A stretch of 64,000 nt of DNA from Nocardia concava NBRC 100430 (GTDB lineage Bacteria > Actinomycetota > Actinomycetes > Mycobacteriales > Mycobacteriaceae), in the NCBI RefSeq assembly GCF_000308815.1, contig NZ_BAFX01000132.1:1-64000 (forward strand), written 5' to 3'. Below the pieces are notes generated by a model. It did not search any database. It was not told where the DNA came from and saw only the letters and a program-made list of their open reading frames with translations. Shown piece after piece: positions 1 through 7,567 of this stretch (within the stretch, counting starts at the first letter, position 1; each line of letters starts with the position of its first letter). The position numbers and the translations under genes were made by a program.

Positions 1-1025
1 CGGTGTTCACCGCGCTGGCGCTGGTGCTGTCACGCTGGGTGCTGCGCCCGCTGGCCGGATTGTCCCGTGCGGTCGCCGAACTCACCGCGACCCTGCCGCC
101 ACCGCGCACCCCCGCCACCGTCGTGACCCGCCACCACGGCGGCCCACCCGAACTGCGCGCGGTCGCCCAATCGGTCGACGCCATGGCCGCCGCCGTCCAC
201 GACTCCACCCGCGCCCAACGCCGCCTCATCGACGACACCGCCCACGCCATGCGAAACCCCCTGGCCGCCTTGACCATTCGCCTCGACTCCCTCGAACCCG
301 CCATCCCCGAACCCGCCCTGCCCACCTACCGCGGCGCCACCCGCGAAGTGGAACGCCTGACCGGCCTGCTCGACGGCCTGCTCACCCTCGCCGTCGCCGA
401 AGGCACCGACTTCGACCCCGCCACCGCCCCAGCTACCGCGCACTGCGACGCGGTCCAGGTCGCCCAGGACCGAATCGACGCCTGGCGCAGCGCCTTCGAC
501 GACGCGGGCATGACCCTCACCTCCACCCCGGACCCCACCGCCAACCCCACCGTCACCGACCCACCGGACCCCGACACCCCCGGTGAGTGGCACACCAGCG
601 CGGCCGAATCGGGCAAATCCCCGCACTGGTGTGCCACTCAGCGCGCGGACACCGCGGTGTCGGCCGATGTACTGGCTCAAATCCTGGATGTGCCGCTGTC
701 CAACGCCTGCCGCTATGCCGGGCCCGGCACCACCACCCGCCTGACCGTCACCACCACGCCCGGCCAGGTCACGATCACCGTCGCCGACAATGGAATCGGC
801 GTCCCCGCCACCGAATTGGACCAGTTGACCACCCGTTTCTTCCGCGGCTCCACCGCCACCGGCCGCACCGGCTCGGGCCTGGGCCTGCCGATCGCCGACG
901 CCCTGGTCACCTCCCGCCACGGCACTCTCACCGTCCGCGCCGCCGACCCGCACGGCCTGGCGGTCGTCATCACCCTGCCCGCCACCACGGACCAGACGTC
1001 GACCGGACGGGAGACACAGCGATGA
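1..1025 (+). CDS. Sensor histidine kinase, C-terminal part (5' truncated by window)
   Basis: Membrane sensor kinase of a two-component system; the window opens near the end of a transmembrane helix, so the input domain and start are missing. The visible part has a HAMP-like linker (residues about 12-75), an H-box (DDTAHAMRNPLAAL, phospho-acceptor His near residue 81), an N-box (LSNACRYAG), a G1 motif (VADNGIGVP) and a G2 motif (GSGLGLPIA), so both the dimerisation and ATPase domains are complete. The stop overlaps the next start as ATGA, so it is cotranslated with the TAXI lipoprotein. Odd: residues about 195-213, in the linker between H-box and N-box, are encoded by a 57-nt palindromic element (584-640), and the whole linker is unusually long and Pro/Asp-rich. 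The response regulator should lie upstream of the window. Confidence 0.9.
   Translation, partial: VFTALALVLSRWVLRPLAGLSRAVAELTATLPPPRTPATVVTRHHGGPPELRAVAQSVDAMAAAVHDSTRAQRRLIDDTAHAMRNPLAALTIRLDSLEPAIPEPALPTYRGATREVERLTGLLDGLLTLAVAEGTDFDPATAPATAHCDAVQVAQDRIDAWRSAFDDAGMTLTSTPDPTANPTVTDPPDPDTPGEWHTSAAESGKSPHWCATQRADTAVSADVLAQILDVPLSNACRYAGPGTTTRLTVTTTPGQVTITVADNGIGVPATELDQLTTRFFRGSTATGRTGSGLGLPIADALVTSRHGTLTVRAADPHGLAVVITLPATTDQTSTGRETQR
584..640. repeat. 57-nt palindromic element embedded in the kinase gene
   Basis: The arms TGAGTGGCACACCAG (584-598) and its exact reverse complement (626-640) enclose 27 nt. Inside the arms a C/A mismatch is followed by a GCG/CGC extension of the stem, leaving a loop containing CGAATCGGGCAA. 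A second element with different arms but a similar loop lies at 21974-22039. The length is a multiple of three and the reading frame stays open through it. Confidence 0.7.
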
Positions 1026-1933
1026 TCGGACGGCGCGCGATGGTGCGGGGCGGATTGGCGCTCGCGGCGGGCCTGGCTATGCCTGCCGCGCTGGCCGGGT
1101 GCGGGAGCGGTGAGGGGCCGCGAATTCGGTTGGCGGCGGGGGAGGCCGGGGGTTTCTATCATGCGTTCGCGTTGCTGCTGGCTCGGGCGGCGGCGACGTC
1201 GGGGTTGCGGGTCGAGGTGATCGCGACGGCCGGGTCGCTGGACAATCTGGGTTTGCTGGCGCGTGGGGACGCCGATACGGCTCTGGTGCTGGCGGATTCG
1301 CTGGCCGAGGATCCGGATCGCCCGCCGGCGGTGGGCCGGGTGTATGAGAACTATCTGCAGTTCGCGGTCGCTCCCGAGAGCCCGTATCGGGCGGTCGCGG
1401 ATCTGCGGGGTGCGCGGGTGAATCTGGGCGCGGCCGGGTCGGGGGCCACCCATATCGGGGAGAAGTTGCTCGCGGCGGCCGGAGTGGATCCCGCGCAGGT
1501 GAGGGTGTCGCATCTGCCGTTGCGGGATGCGGTGGCCGAGTTGAGCGCCGGACGGCTGGAGGGGTTGTTGTGGGCCGGTGGGGTGCCGACGGCGGCGTTG
1601 AATCCGTTGCGGCTGCTGGATCTGGATCCTTTGGCGGCGGTGATGCGCGAGCGGTTCGGGTATCTGTATGACCCGGTGCTGATTCCGGCGGGCACCTACC
1701 CCAATACGCCCGCCGTGCACACCATCGGCGTCGCCAACCTGCTGGTGGCCGCCCCGCAACTGGCCGACGCGACCGTGGGCACGCTCACCGAAGTGCTTCT
1801 CACGCAAGCCGATTCGCTGGTTCCGGCCGAGGCGGCGGGCACCCAGTTCCTCGATGCCCGCTCGCTGATCGGGACCGGGTCGGTGCCGCTGCATCCGGGG
1901 GCGGCGACGGTGTATCGCCGCCACCACGGATGA
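1022..1933 (+). CDS. TAXI-family TRAP transporter solute-binding lipoprotein
   Basis: Extracytoplasmic ligand-binding protein of the TAXI (TRAP-associated extracytoplasmic immunogenic) family, 303 aa. It starts at the ATG that overlaps the kinase stop. A signal peptide with twin Arg (MIGRRAMVRGG) ends at a lipobox-like LAGC near residue 24. The mature part has the family hallmark near its N-terminus (LAAGEAGGFYHAFALLLA), then IATAGSLDNLGLLARGDAD and the central LRGARVNLGAAGSGA. No TRAP membrane subunit lies downstream, because the next gene is convergent. The overlap with a sensor kinase suggests it may present a ligand to the kinase rather than feed a transporter; that is inference. Family assignment is fairly secure, ligand unknown. 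Confidence 0.85.
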   Translation: MIGRRAMVRGGLALAAGLAMPAALAGCGSGEGPRIRLAAGEAGGFYHAFALLLARAAATSGLRVEVIATAGSLDNLGLLARGDADTALVLADSLAEDPDRPPAVGRVYENYLQFAVAPESPYRAVADLRGARVNLGAAGSGATHIGEKLLAAAGVDPAQVRVSHLPLRDAVAELSAGRLEGLLWAGGVPTAALNPLRLLDLDPLAAVMRERFGYLYDPVLIPAGTYPNTPAVHTIGVANLLVAAPQLADATVGTLTEVLLTQADSLVPAEAAGTQFLDARSLIGTGSVPLHPGAATVYRRHHG

Positions 1934-1939
1934 GCTGGT

Positions 1940-3310
1940 TCAGGATTGGGCGTTGTCGCGGACCGCGGCGACGATCTCGCTGACCTGGGTGACCAGTCCG
2001 GCCAGGCCGAGCGTGTCGCCGCCGATCTGCACCGACTTCAATTCCGTGGGCGCGGGCAGGTGTTCGACGATGGCGGGCAGTTTGTCGATGAGCTGGGCGC
2101 GCACGGTGGTCTCGCTGCGGCTGTTGGCGTTGTCGATGCCGATGCGTTCGCGTTCCAAACCCAGCAGTGAGCTCTCGTGTGCGACGCGCGTCTTGGCTTG
2201 GGTGAGTGCGAGTTCGGCGTCGAGTTGCATCCGGCGCAGTTCCTGCTGCAGCCGTGCGTTCTCGAGTTGTTCGGCGTGCTTGTCGCGTTCCAGCCGCAGG
2301 GCGTGCAGCGCGGCCTGCTGGGCGAGGTCGGCGACTTCGCGTTCGATGTCGTGGTCGCGATTGGTGCGGCGCAGTTTCTCGGCCGATTCACGGTCGAAGC
2401 GGGCGGCGTCGTTGCGGGCGCGCAGATCGGCGAGTTCGCGTTCGTTCTCGATGCGTTGTTCCTCGGTGGCGCGCGCGACGGCGGTCTCGCGGGCGGCGAC
2501 CGCTTGCTGGGCCTCGAGTTCGGCCAGGCGCGCTACCCGGTTCTGTTCGCTGCGGTAGGGCTTCTGCAGGTTCTCCCACAGCGTGTTCGAGGAGACGACC
2601 GCCTCTTTGATCTGCACGGTGACGATCGACAGACCGAGTCCGCGGTCCCCGCGCGCCCCGCCCTCGCCCGCGCCTTCGGCAACGGTGCGCAGCCGGGCGG
2701 TGAGTTCCTCGATGATGGGCTGCTTGTCCGACAGCACATCACGCACCGCCATCGTGGACACCTTGTCCTTGATCGCGGCCTCGGCCTGCTCGCGCAACTG
2801 CACGTTGACCAGCCGCATCGGATCCTCGGGATCGGAGAAGTCGAGTTTGCGGTAGGCGGTGGCGAAATCCTCGATGATCCACTGCACATACCCCTGCACC
2901 AGCACGCCTTGCAGTTCGCTGCAGATGCAGTAGGCGTTGATCAGGATGGTCTGGATCGCGCCGGGCACCACCAGATACGAGTCGGTGGCCGGATTGAACC
3001 GGAACGAGACACCCAAACCGATGTGCAGGGGTTGCGCGGCGCCGCGGCGAGTGTGCACCACGAACGCGTTGGGCGGCACCAGCACCGTCTGCCAGCGCCA
3101 CCAGCCGCTCACCCGCACCTCCACCGGCCCCTGCGGGGTGTGCTCACGGGCCGGGCCGACGCGTCCGGCGCGTTTGGCCATCGGGCTCGGCGCGCCGGGG
3201 GCTTGCGGGGCGGGGGTGCGTGGGGGACCCGAGCGGGAGCGCAGATCCTCCTCCAGTTCCGCCGACTGTGCCATGACCTGATCCAGATAGCTGTTGCTCT
3301 TCGCCGCCAT
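1940..3310 (-). CDS. SPFH/Band 7 (flotillin-like) protein
   Basis: 456 aa. After a Pro-rich N-terminus (about residues 20-60) comes an SPFH-type domain (about 65-245, with VPPNAFVVHTRRG and the typical stretch AEAAIKDKVSTMAVRDVLSDK), then a long charged Ala/Glu/Arg coiled coil (about 255-395) as in flotillins and related scaffolds. No convincing N-terminal membrane helix is visible, so membrane association, if any, would be peripheral. SPFH proteins oligomerise at membranes and organise lipid or protein domains; the specific role here is unknown. It is convergent with the TAXI gene (6 bp between stops) and divergent from the SnoaL-like gene. Confidence 0.8.
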   Translation of the reverse strand: MAAKSNSYLDQVMAQSAELEEDLRSRSGPPRTPAPQAPGAPSPMAKRAGRVGPAREHTPQGPVEVRVSGWWRWQTVLVPPNAFVVHTRRGAAQPLHIGLGVSFRFNPATDSYLVVPGAIQTILINAYCICSELQGVLVQGYVQWIIEDFATAYRKLDFSDPEDPMRLVNVQLREQAEAAIKDKVSTMAVRDVLSDKQPIIEELTARLRTVAEGAGEGGARGDRGLGLSIVTVQIKEAVVSSNTLWENLQKPYRSEQNRVARLAELEAQQAVAARETAVARATEEQRIENERELADLRARNDAARFDRESAEKLRRTNRDHDIEREVADLAQQAALHALRLERDKHAEQLENARLQQELRRMQLDAELALTQAKTRVAHESSLLGLERERIGIDNANSRSETTVRAQLIDKLPAIVEHLPAPTELKSVQIGGDTLGLAGLVTQVSEIVAAVRDNAQS

Positions 3311-3375
3311 GCGGGCACGCTACCGCTGAAAGATCTTCCTGCCCACAGAATTTCGAGGCCCCGACGACCATCGAC

Positions 3376-3388
3376 CGTCACTGTGACG
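3376..3388. promoter_or_regulatory. Palindrome CGTCACTGTGACG
   Basis: Perfect 6+1+6 palindrome in the divergent region between the SPFH gene (start 3310) and the SnoaL-like gene (start 3464). The same core recurs at 6543-6579 and 7596-7620; all three share GTGACGTA as the right arm. Possible operator for an unknown regulator. Confidence 0.4.
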
Positions 3389-3463
3389 TAAAGGGCAGGG
3401 GAGTGGCGGGGGAGAGGCGGGGAAGTCCGGGCGTTCCGACGGCGACGGAGTTATGGTCGGCCC

Positions 3464-3886
3464 ATGAGCATTGATCCGAAAACTGTTGTGCGTACCTTCT
3501 ATTCGACCACCGATGCCATCGCCGCGGGCTCCGCGCCCGCCTCGGCGCTCGACGAGGTCCTCGACGCGAGCCTGGTCGTGCACATGCCCGATGGCACCAG
3601 CATCGACCGCGACGGCTTCCGCGCGATCAATCACGCCTTCGCTCAAGGCTTTCCGGGCTCGGTGCACACCATCGAGGAACTGATCGGCGAGGGGGAGAAG
3701 GTGGTGGCGCGGCTGCACTGGCGCGGAGTCCACACCGGCGAGTTCCAGTCCGCGCCACCCACCGGCAACAGCATAGAACTGGCCGAGAACGGCATCATGC
3801 GCGTCACCGACGGCAAGATCGTCGAATTCTGGCCGCTGTTCGACTCACTGACCCTGATGCTGGGCGTCGGGATCGCCAAAATCTGA
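3464..3886 (+). CDS. SnoaL-like / NTF2-fold protein
   Basis: 140 aa, the size of single-domain SnoaL/NTF2-like proteins (cone-shaped alpha+beta barrel; polyketide cyclases, isomerases or ligand binders). The motif order fits the family: an N-terminal helix (VVRTFYSTTDAI), the region LDASLVVHMPDGTSIDRDGF, the strand VVARLHWRGVHTGEF, and the C-terminal ENGIMRVTDGKIVEFWPLFD. It starts at ATG 3464. No enzymatic partner is adjacent, so substrate and reaction cannot be assigned. It ends shortly before the TetR gene on the opposite strand. Confidence 0.75.
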   Translation: MSIDPKTVVRTFYSTTDAIAAGSAPASALDEVLDASLVVHMPDGTSIDRDGFRAINHAFAQGFPGSVHTIEELIGEGEKVVARLHWRGVHTGEFQSAPPTGNSIELAENGIMRVTDGKIVEFWPLFDSLTLMLGVGIAKI

Positions 3887-3911
3887 GCGGCACAGCAGGA
3901 TCCGAACTGCC

Positions 3912-4538
3912 TCATTCGGTCGCGGCCGGGGTCTCGTCGGTGCCGGGTCGCTTGCCGAGGATGCCGTAGAGCAGCAGATCCTCGAGCGAGGCCGCGAACC
4001 CGTCGAGGTCGTCGATATCACGGATGCACATGGCGAACAGCGCCGCACCGGCGATGGTGTCGAGCACGGTGTTGGGGTCCAGACCCGGGCGAGTGTCCGC
4101 GCCGGGCAGATACTCGCGCAGCTCGTCGCGGGTCGGGGTGTCCAGGCGGGCCGACAGCTTCTCGTAGAGACCCGAGTCCTGCCGCATCTCGGCCATCAGC
4201 CCGGGCATCGCGGCCCGGGTCTCGGCGGAACCGAACAGCTGGATGGTTCCGCGGATCACCTTGCGCACCTCCGCGAGCAGATCCGGCGCCACCACCGCCG
4301 ACCCCACGTCCGGGAACACCGCCTGGGCGATGAGGTGTGCCTTGGAGGGCCAGCGCCGGTAGATGGCCGGGCGGCTGACCCCGGCGCGGGCGGCGATGGC
4401 GTCGATCGAGGTTGCGCCGTAACCCTGTTCGACGACCAGGGCGCGGGCGGCGTCGAGGACGGCGGCGTCCACCGCGGGGTCGCGGTGCGGGCCCAGCCGG
4501 TGGCGTGTGGTCACGAAATCCGTCCTTGTCGCTGCCAT
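3912..4538 (-). CDS. TetR/AcrR family transcriptional regulator
   Basis: 208 aa. The N-terminal HTH has the usual motif (GATSIDAIAARAGVSRPAIYRRW, about residues 40-62, with SKAHLI following), then a helical C-terminal ligand-binding domain. It is divergent from the oxidoreductase operon at 4609-6513, and the 70-bp intergenic gap holds two GTTAC-N5-GTNAC palindromes (4547-4561 and 4571-4585), so it very likely represses that operon and itself. The inducer is unknown, perhaps a substrate of the SDR. Confidence 0.9.
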   Translation of the reverse strand: MAATRTDFVTTRHRLGPHRDPAVDAAVLDAARALVVEQGYGATSIDAIAARAGVSRPAIYRRWPSKAHLIAQAVFPDVGSAVVAPDLLAEVRKVIRGTIQLFGSAETRAAMPGLMAEMRQDSGLYEKLSARLDTPTRDELREYLPGADTRPGLDPNTVLDTIAGAALFAMCIRDIDDLDGFAASLEDLLLYGILGKRPGTDETPAATE

Positions 4539-4546
4539 CAGGAGTC

Positions 4547-4585
4547 GTTACAGTCTGTCACATCAAAGTCGTTACGCTCTGTAAC
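4547..4585. promoter_or_regulatory. Tandem TetR-type operators
   Basis: Two related palindromes: GTTACAGTCTGTCAC (4547-4561, one mismatch) and GTTACGCTCTGTAAC (4571-4585, perfect 5+5+5). The start-to-start distance is 24 bp. Each is preceded by GTC, so the two also form a direct repeat. They lie between the divergent starts at 4538 and 4609, where a repressor would block both promoters. Confidence 0.65.
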
Positions 4586-4608
4586 TGCTGAGGACTCGAG
4601 GAGGAGTC

Positions 4609-5433
4609 GTGTCAGCCGCCCCGCACCCCACCCCCGCGCACACCTATCAACCGGTCCCGCTGCTGGCCGGCAAGGTCATCGTCATCTCCGGCGTCGGCCC
4701 CGGACTGGGACATTCCCTCACCATCGAAGCCGCCCGCATGGGCGCGACCCTCGTCCTGGCCGGACGCACCGAGAAACGCCTGCACGAATACGCCGACGAC
4801 GTCCGCGCCCTCGGCGGCACCGCACTGGTCGTGCGCGCCGACATCACCGACGAACCCCAACGCCAAGCATTGGTCGAAGCCACCCTCGACGGGGTCGGCC
4901 GCATCGACTGCCTCATCAACAACGCCTTCGCCATCCCGCCCATGTACCCGATCACCCAGATCGACGTCGAAGCGCTACGGATGGCCAACGAAACCAATGT
5001 GTTCGCGCCACTACGCCTCTCGGCCCTGTTCGCCGACGCCCTGGAACGCACCCGCGGGTCGATCATCATGCTCAACTCCTGCGTGTCCTACAGCTCCCAG
5101 CCCGAATACTCCGGCTACAAACTCTCCAAAGGCGCACTCGCACACCTGGCCTCATCACTGGCCACCGAACTCGGGCCGCGCGGCATCCGCGTCAACTCCG
5201 TCGCGCCGTCGTATGTGTACGAGGACATCAACAAGGCCTACTTCGACTGGCTCGCCAGCCAAGCCGGGGTCACCCACGACGACATCTACCGGCAGAAGGC
5301 CACGCCGACGGACCTGGGCCGCCTGGCCGGACCCGAGGAAGTCGCCCGCGCGGCACTGTTTCTGGCCAGCGATCTCGCCACCGCCGTCACCGGCCAGATG
5401 CTCACCGTCGACTGCGGCGAATTCCACCGATAG
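4609..5433 (+). CDS. SDR family oxidoreductase
   Basis: 274 aa NAD(P)-dependent short-chain dehydrogenase. It starts at GTG 4609 behind GAGGAG. The Rossmann glycine motif is ISGVGPGLG (about residues 26-34), with the LINNAF strand near 102, a catalytic Ser region (IIMLNSCVSYSSQ) and catalytic Tyr/Lys in YSGYKLSKG (about 166-174). The C-terminus GQMLTVDCGEFHR is the classical SDR ending. It is nine bases upstream of the next oxidoreductase gene and divergent from TetR, so the two enzymes probably act on one substrate. Substrate unknown. Confidence 0.88.
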   Translation: MSAAPHPTPAHTYQPVPLLAGKVIVISGVGPGLGHSLTIEAARMGATLVLAGRTEKRLHEYADDVRALGGTALVVRADITDEPQRQALVEATLDGVGRIDCLINNAFAIPPMYPITQIDVEALRMANETNVFAPLRLSALFADALERTRGSIIMLNSCVSYSSQPEYSGYKLSKGALAHLASSLATELGPRGIRVNSVAPSYVYEDINKAYFDWLASQAGVTHDDIYRQKATPTDLGRLAGPEEVARAALFLASDLATAVTGQMLTVDCGEFHR

Positions 5434-5442
5434 GAGAATCTC

Positions 5443-6513
5443 GTGACCAAACGCATCGTGCTGTGGGGGACCGGCGTCGTCGGCTCCATGGTGCTCGCCG
5501 AAATCCTGCGCCACCCGAACTTCGAACTCGTCGGCGTCGGCGTCAGCAACAAAGACAAGGTCGGCAGGGATGCCGGAGACCTGTGCGGGGCCGCGAAAAC
5601 CGGTGTCCTGGCCACCGATTCGGTCGACGAACTGATCGCGCTGTGTCCCGACGCGCTCGTGCACTACGGGCCCACCGCCGCCTTCGCCGAGGAGAACATG
5701 CGCGTCATCGGCGCGTTCCTGCGCGCGGGCATCGACGTCTGCTCCACCGCCATGACCCCGTGGGTGTGGCCGCACATGGACAAGATCCCACCCATCTGGC
5801 GCGACCCCATCACCGAAGCGTGCGAGGCCGGGGGAGCGTCATGCTTCACCACCGGCATCGACCCGGGCTTCGCCAACGACCTGTTCCCCATGACCCTCAT
5901 GGGACTGTGCGGCGAAGTCCACTCCGTGCGCGCCTCGGAACTACTCGACTACACCGACTACGAAGGCGACTACGAATTCGAGATGGGCATCGGCCACCCA
6001 CCCGAATTCACCGCCCTGCTCGAACACCCCGACATGCTCATCATGGCCTGGGGCGCAACGGTTCCCATGATCGCCACCGCCGCCGGCATCGAACTCGACA
6101 CCATCACCACCACCTGGGACAAATGGGTCACCCCCACCGACCGTCCCACCGCCAAGGGCATCATCGAATCCGGCACCGTCGCCGCGATCCGCTTCACCAT
6201 CAACGGCATCTACCAAGGCCGCGAAGTCATCACCCTCGAACACGTCAACCGCATCGGCCTCGACGCCGCCCCCGACTGGCCCGCCGGCACCAAAGACGAC
6301 GTCTACCGCGTCGACATCCTCGGCAGCCCCTCGATCTCCCAGGAAACCTCCTTCCGCTTCACCGACGGCTCCGGCCGCACCCCCGCCGTCGCGGGCTGCC
6401 TGGCCACCGGCATGCGCGCCCTCAACGCCGTCCCCGCCGTCAACGCCCTCCCACCCGGCTGGGTCACACCCCTGGACCTGCCCCTGATCCCCGGCGTCGG
6501 CACCATCCGCTGA
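5443..6513 (+). CDS. NAD(P)H-dependent amine dehydrogenase / dihydrodipicolinate reductase-like protein
   Basis: 356 aa; starts at GTG 5443 after AGGAGA. It has an N-terminal Rossmann fold (IVLWGTGVVGSMVLAEI, about residues 5-21; VGVGVSNKDKVGRDAG). The overall arrangement, including the TAMTPWVWP and TGIDPGFANDLFPM stretches, matches the DapB-like family that includes 2,4-diaminopentanoate dehydrogenase and many uncharacterised actinobacterial enzymes. It is second in an operon with the SDR under likely TetR control. It could equally be a carbonyl or imine reductase in degradation of a cyclic compound; substrate not assigned. Confidence 0.75.
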   Translation: MTKRIVLWGTGVVGSMVLAEILRHPNFELVGVGVSNKDKVGRDAGDLCGAAKTGVLATDSVDELIALCPDALVHYGPTAAFAEENMRVIGAFLRAGIDVCSTAMTPWVWPHMDKIPPIWRDPITEACEAGGASCFTTGIDPGFANDLFPMTLMGLCGEVHSVRASELLDYTDYEGDYEFEMGIGHPPEFTALLEHPDMLIMAWGATVPMIATAAGIELDTITTTWDKWVTPTDRPTAKGIIESGTVAAIRFTINGIYQGREVITLEHVNRIGLDAAPDWPAGTKDDVYRVDILGSPSISQETSFRFTDGSGRTPAVAGCLATGMRALNAVPAVNALPPGWVTPLDLPLIPGVGTIR

Positions 6514-6517
6514 AATC

Positions 6518-6543
6518 GGCCTGACAGCAGCAACTTTCCACCA
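6518..6543 (+). repeat. Left copy of duplicated intergenic block
   Basis: GGCCTGACAGCA followed by GCAACTTTCCACCA. The copy at 7556-7580 differs by one substitution and one gap. In both places the block precedes a palindrome with core CAATACGYCACTGTGACG. The two copies bracket the repeat-membrane-protein gene. Confidence 0.7.
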
Positions 6544-6579
6544 TCACCCCAATACGCCACTGTGACGTATTGGGGTGAT
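6543..6579. repeat. 37-bp near-perfect palindrome
   Basis: The left arm ATCACCCCAATACGCCAC and right arm GTGACGTATTGGGGTGAT (18 bp, one mismatch) are separated by a single T. It lies 30 bp after the stop of the preceding oxidoreductase gene. With a 1-nt centre it looks more like a DNA operator or recombination site than a terminator, and no T-tract follows. Confidence 0.75.
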
Positions 6580-6799
6580 CGCATGGTAGGTGGGGGAGCG
6601 TGCCGCGATGGTGCGGAATTCGAGATCCACCGTGATCAGGACGGAAACACCTGGTGAGCCTTGGACAGCTGTTAGGCTCAATCATGTTGTCGCGGTAGAT
6701 CTCCCGGCATCAAATGCCACAAGTCCCGACGACGGTCACCGCAGAATCCCAGACGGGAACCCCAGGCCGCCAGAAGTAGCGAAGGCCTTTGCTCGAACG

Positions 6800-7498
6800 A
6801 TGAGTCACATCGGACCCCGCCCCCTCTTCGAATCACCCGTGTCCGCATTTGCCTTCATCGTCGGATGGCTGTTCGGTTGGCCGGCCATGACGATGTGGCT
6901 GCTCACCTTCACTTCCACCCCGCTGGGCTACTGGCAAGTCTTCCTCTACCTGCTGATCGTGGACATCGTCTACATGGCATGCAGGTTCGTCCCCATACCG
7001 TTGGGCATCGTCAGCCTGTTCGGCGTGGCCGCCATAGCGATGTGGCTACTCGGCTTCACCTCCACTCCGCTGGGATACTGGAATGTCGTCGCCTATCTGA
7101 TGGCCGCATACGCCTTCATACTCATAGTCTTCGCGGCCACCGACGTCTACTTCGAAGATGGCTTATCCCCGGGCACAGTCGCATTCATCGGCCCATATTC
7201 ATTCGTTGTGGCAGCACTGGACATGTGGCTGCTCGGCTTCACACCCACTCCGCTGGGATATTGGGACACCCTCATCTACCTGATAGCCGCGTACTGCGCC
7301 GTGCTTGCCAGCGCGGTCGGCAACCCGCTGTTCTCCTTGATACTCCTGTTCGGCGTGGCAGCACTGGACATGTGGCTACTCGGCTTCACCTCCACTCCGC
7401 TGGGATACGTGGATATCTACCTCTACCTGATTGCCGCGTCCGAATTCATGTTCATTTACCTGATCCTTGAAAAGCGGATACAAGAAAGCGTCTGGTGA
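6800..7498 (+). CDS. Membrane protein with four MWLLGFTSTPLGYW repeats
   Basis: Not recognised. 232 aa from ATG 6800; no strong ribosome binding site, and the open frame extends back to 6590, so the start is uncertain. The protein is almost entirely hydrophobic and consists of four units: a helix ending in MWLLTFTSTPLGYW, MWLLGFTSTPLGYW, MWLLGFTPTPLGYW or MWLLGFTSTPLGYV, then a second helix (typically YLIAAY). That suggests eight membrane segments with a conserved TPLGY turn in each pair. Unit starts at 6893, 7040, 7223 and 7370 are spaced 147, 183 and 147 nt, so the first pair was probably duplicated as a 330-nt block. GC is lower than in the neighbours. It is flanked by duplicated palindromic blocks. 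Function unknown; the turn could be a ligand or assembly motif (speculative). Confidence 0.7.
   Translation: MSHIGPRPLFESPVSAFAFIVGWLFGWPAMTMWLLTFTSTPLGYWQVFLYLLIVDIVYMACRFVPIPLGIVSLFGVAAIAMWLLGFTSTPLGYWNVVAYLMAAYAFILIVFAATDVYFEDGLSPGTVAFIGPYSFVVAALDMWLLGFTPTPLGYWDTLIYLIAAYCAVLASAVGNPLFSLILLFGVAALDMWLLGFTSTPLGYVDIYLYLIAASEFMFIYLILEKRIQESVW
6893..7408 (+). repeat. Four intragenic DNA repeats (about 40 nt conserved core)
   Basis: The core begins ATGTGGCT at 6893, 7040, 7223 and 7370. Copies 2 (7040-7078) and 4 (7370-7408) are identical over 39 nt, and copies 3 and 4 also share the 20-odd bases running into the core (GTGGCAGCACTGGACATG). Conservation at third codon positions indicates recent duplication or gene conversion rather than only protein-level selection. 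Confidence 0.85.
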
Positions 7499-7527
7499 TC
7501 AAGGACGTCGACACCATCTGCGCCATC

Positions 7528-7567
7528 TGCTGTCAGGCCCGATTCCCGCGAATCCGGCCTGACAGCA
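7528..7567. terminator. Long hairpin after the repeat-protein gene
   Basis: TGCTGTCAGGCC (7528-7539) pairs with GGCCTGACAGCA (7556-7567). After one C/C mismatch, GATTC and GAATC pair around a CCGC loop, giving 17 paired bases in 40 nt. It begins 30 nt after the stop, so it may be the terminator of this gene, but it has no T-tract. Its right arm is also the start of the duplicated block. Confidence 0.55.

Larger units (their letters stand above)
6514..6799. other. Intergenic stretch upstream of the repeat-protein gene
   Basis: 286 nt without a supported gene. An open frame runs through it from 6590 into the repeat protein, but it uses rare codons such as AGA and AGG and looks non-coding. It contains the left copy of the duplicated block (6518-6543) and the palindrome at 6543-6579. 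Confidence 0.5.

Noticed and set aside
6590..6799. N-terminal extension of the repeat protein from GTG 6590
   Set aside because: Uses rare codons and has no hydrophobic or conserved segment; the repeats begin after ATG 6800.
6893..7408. CRISPR-like regularly spaced repeats
   Set aside because: The spacing is 147/183/147 nt, the whole stretch is one coding frame, and no cas gene is nearby.
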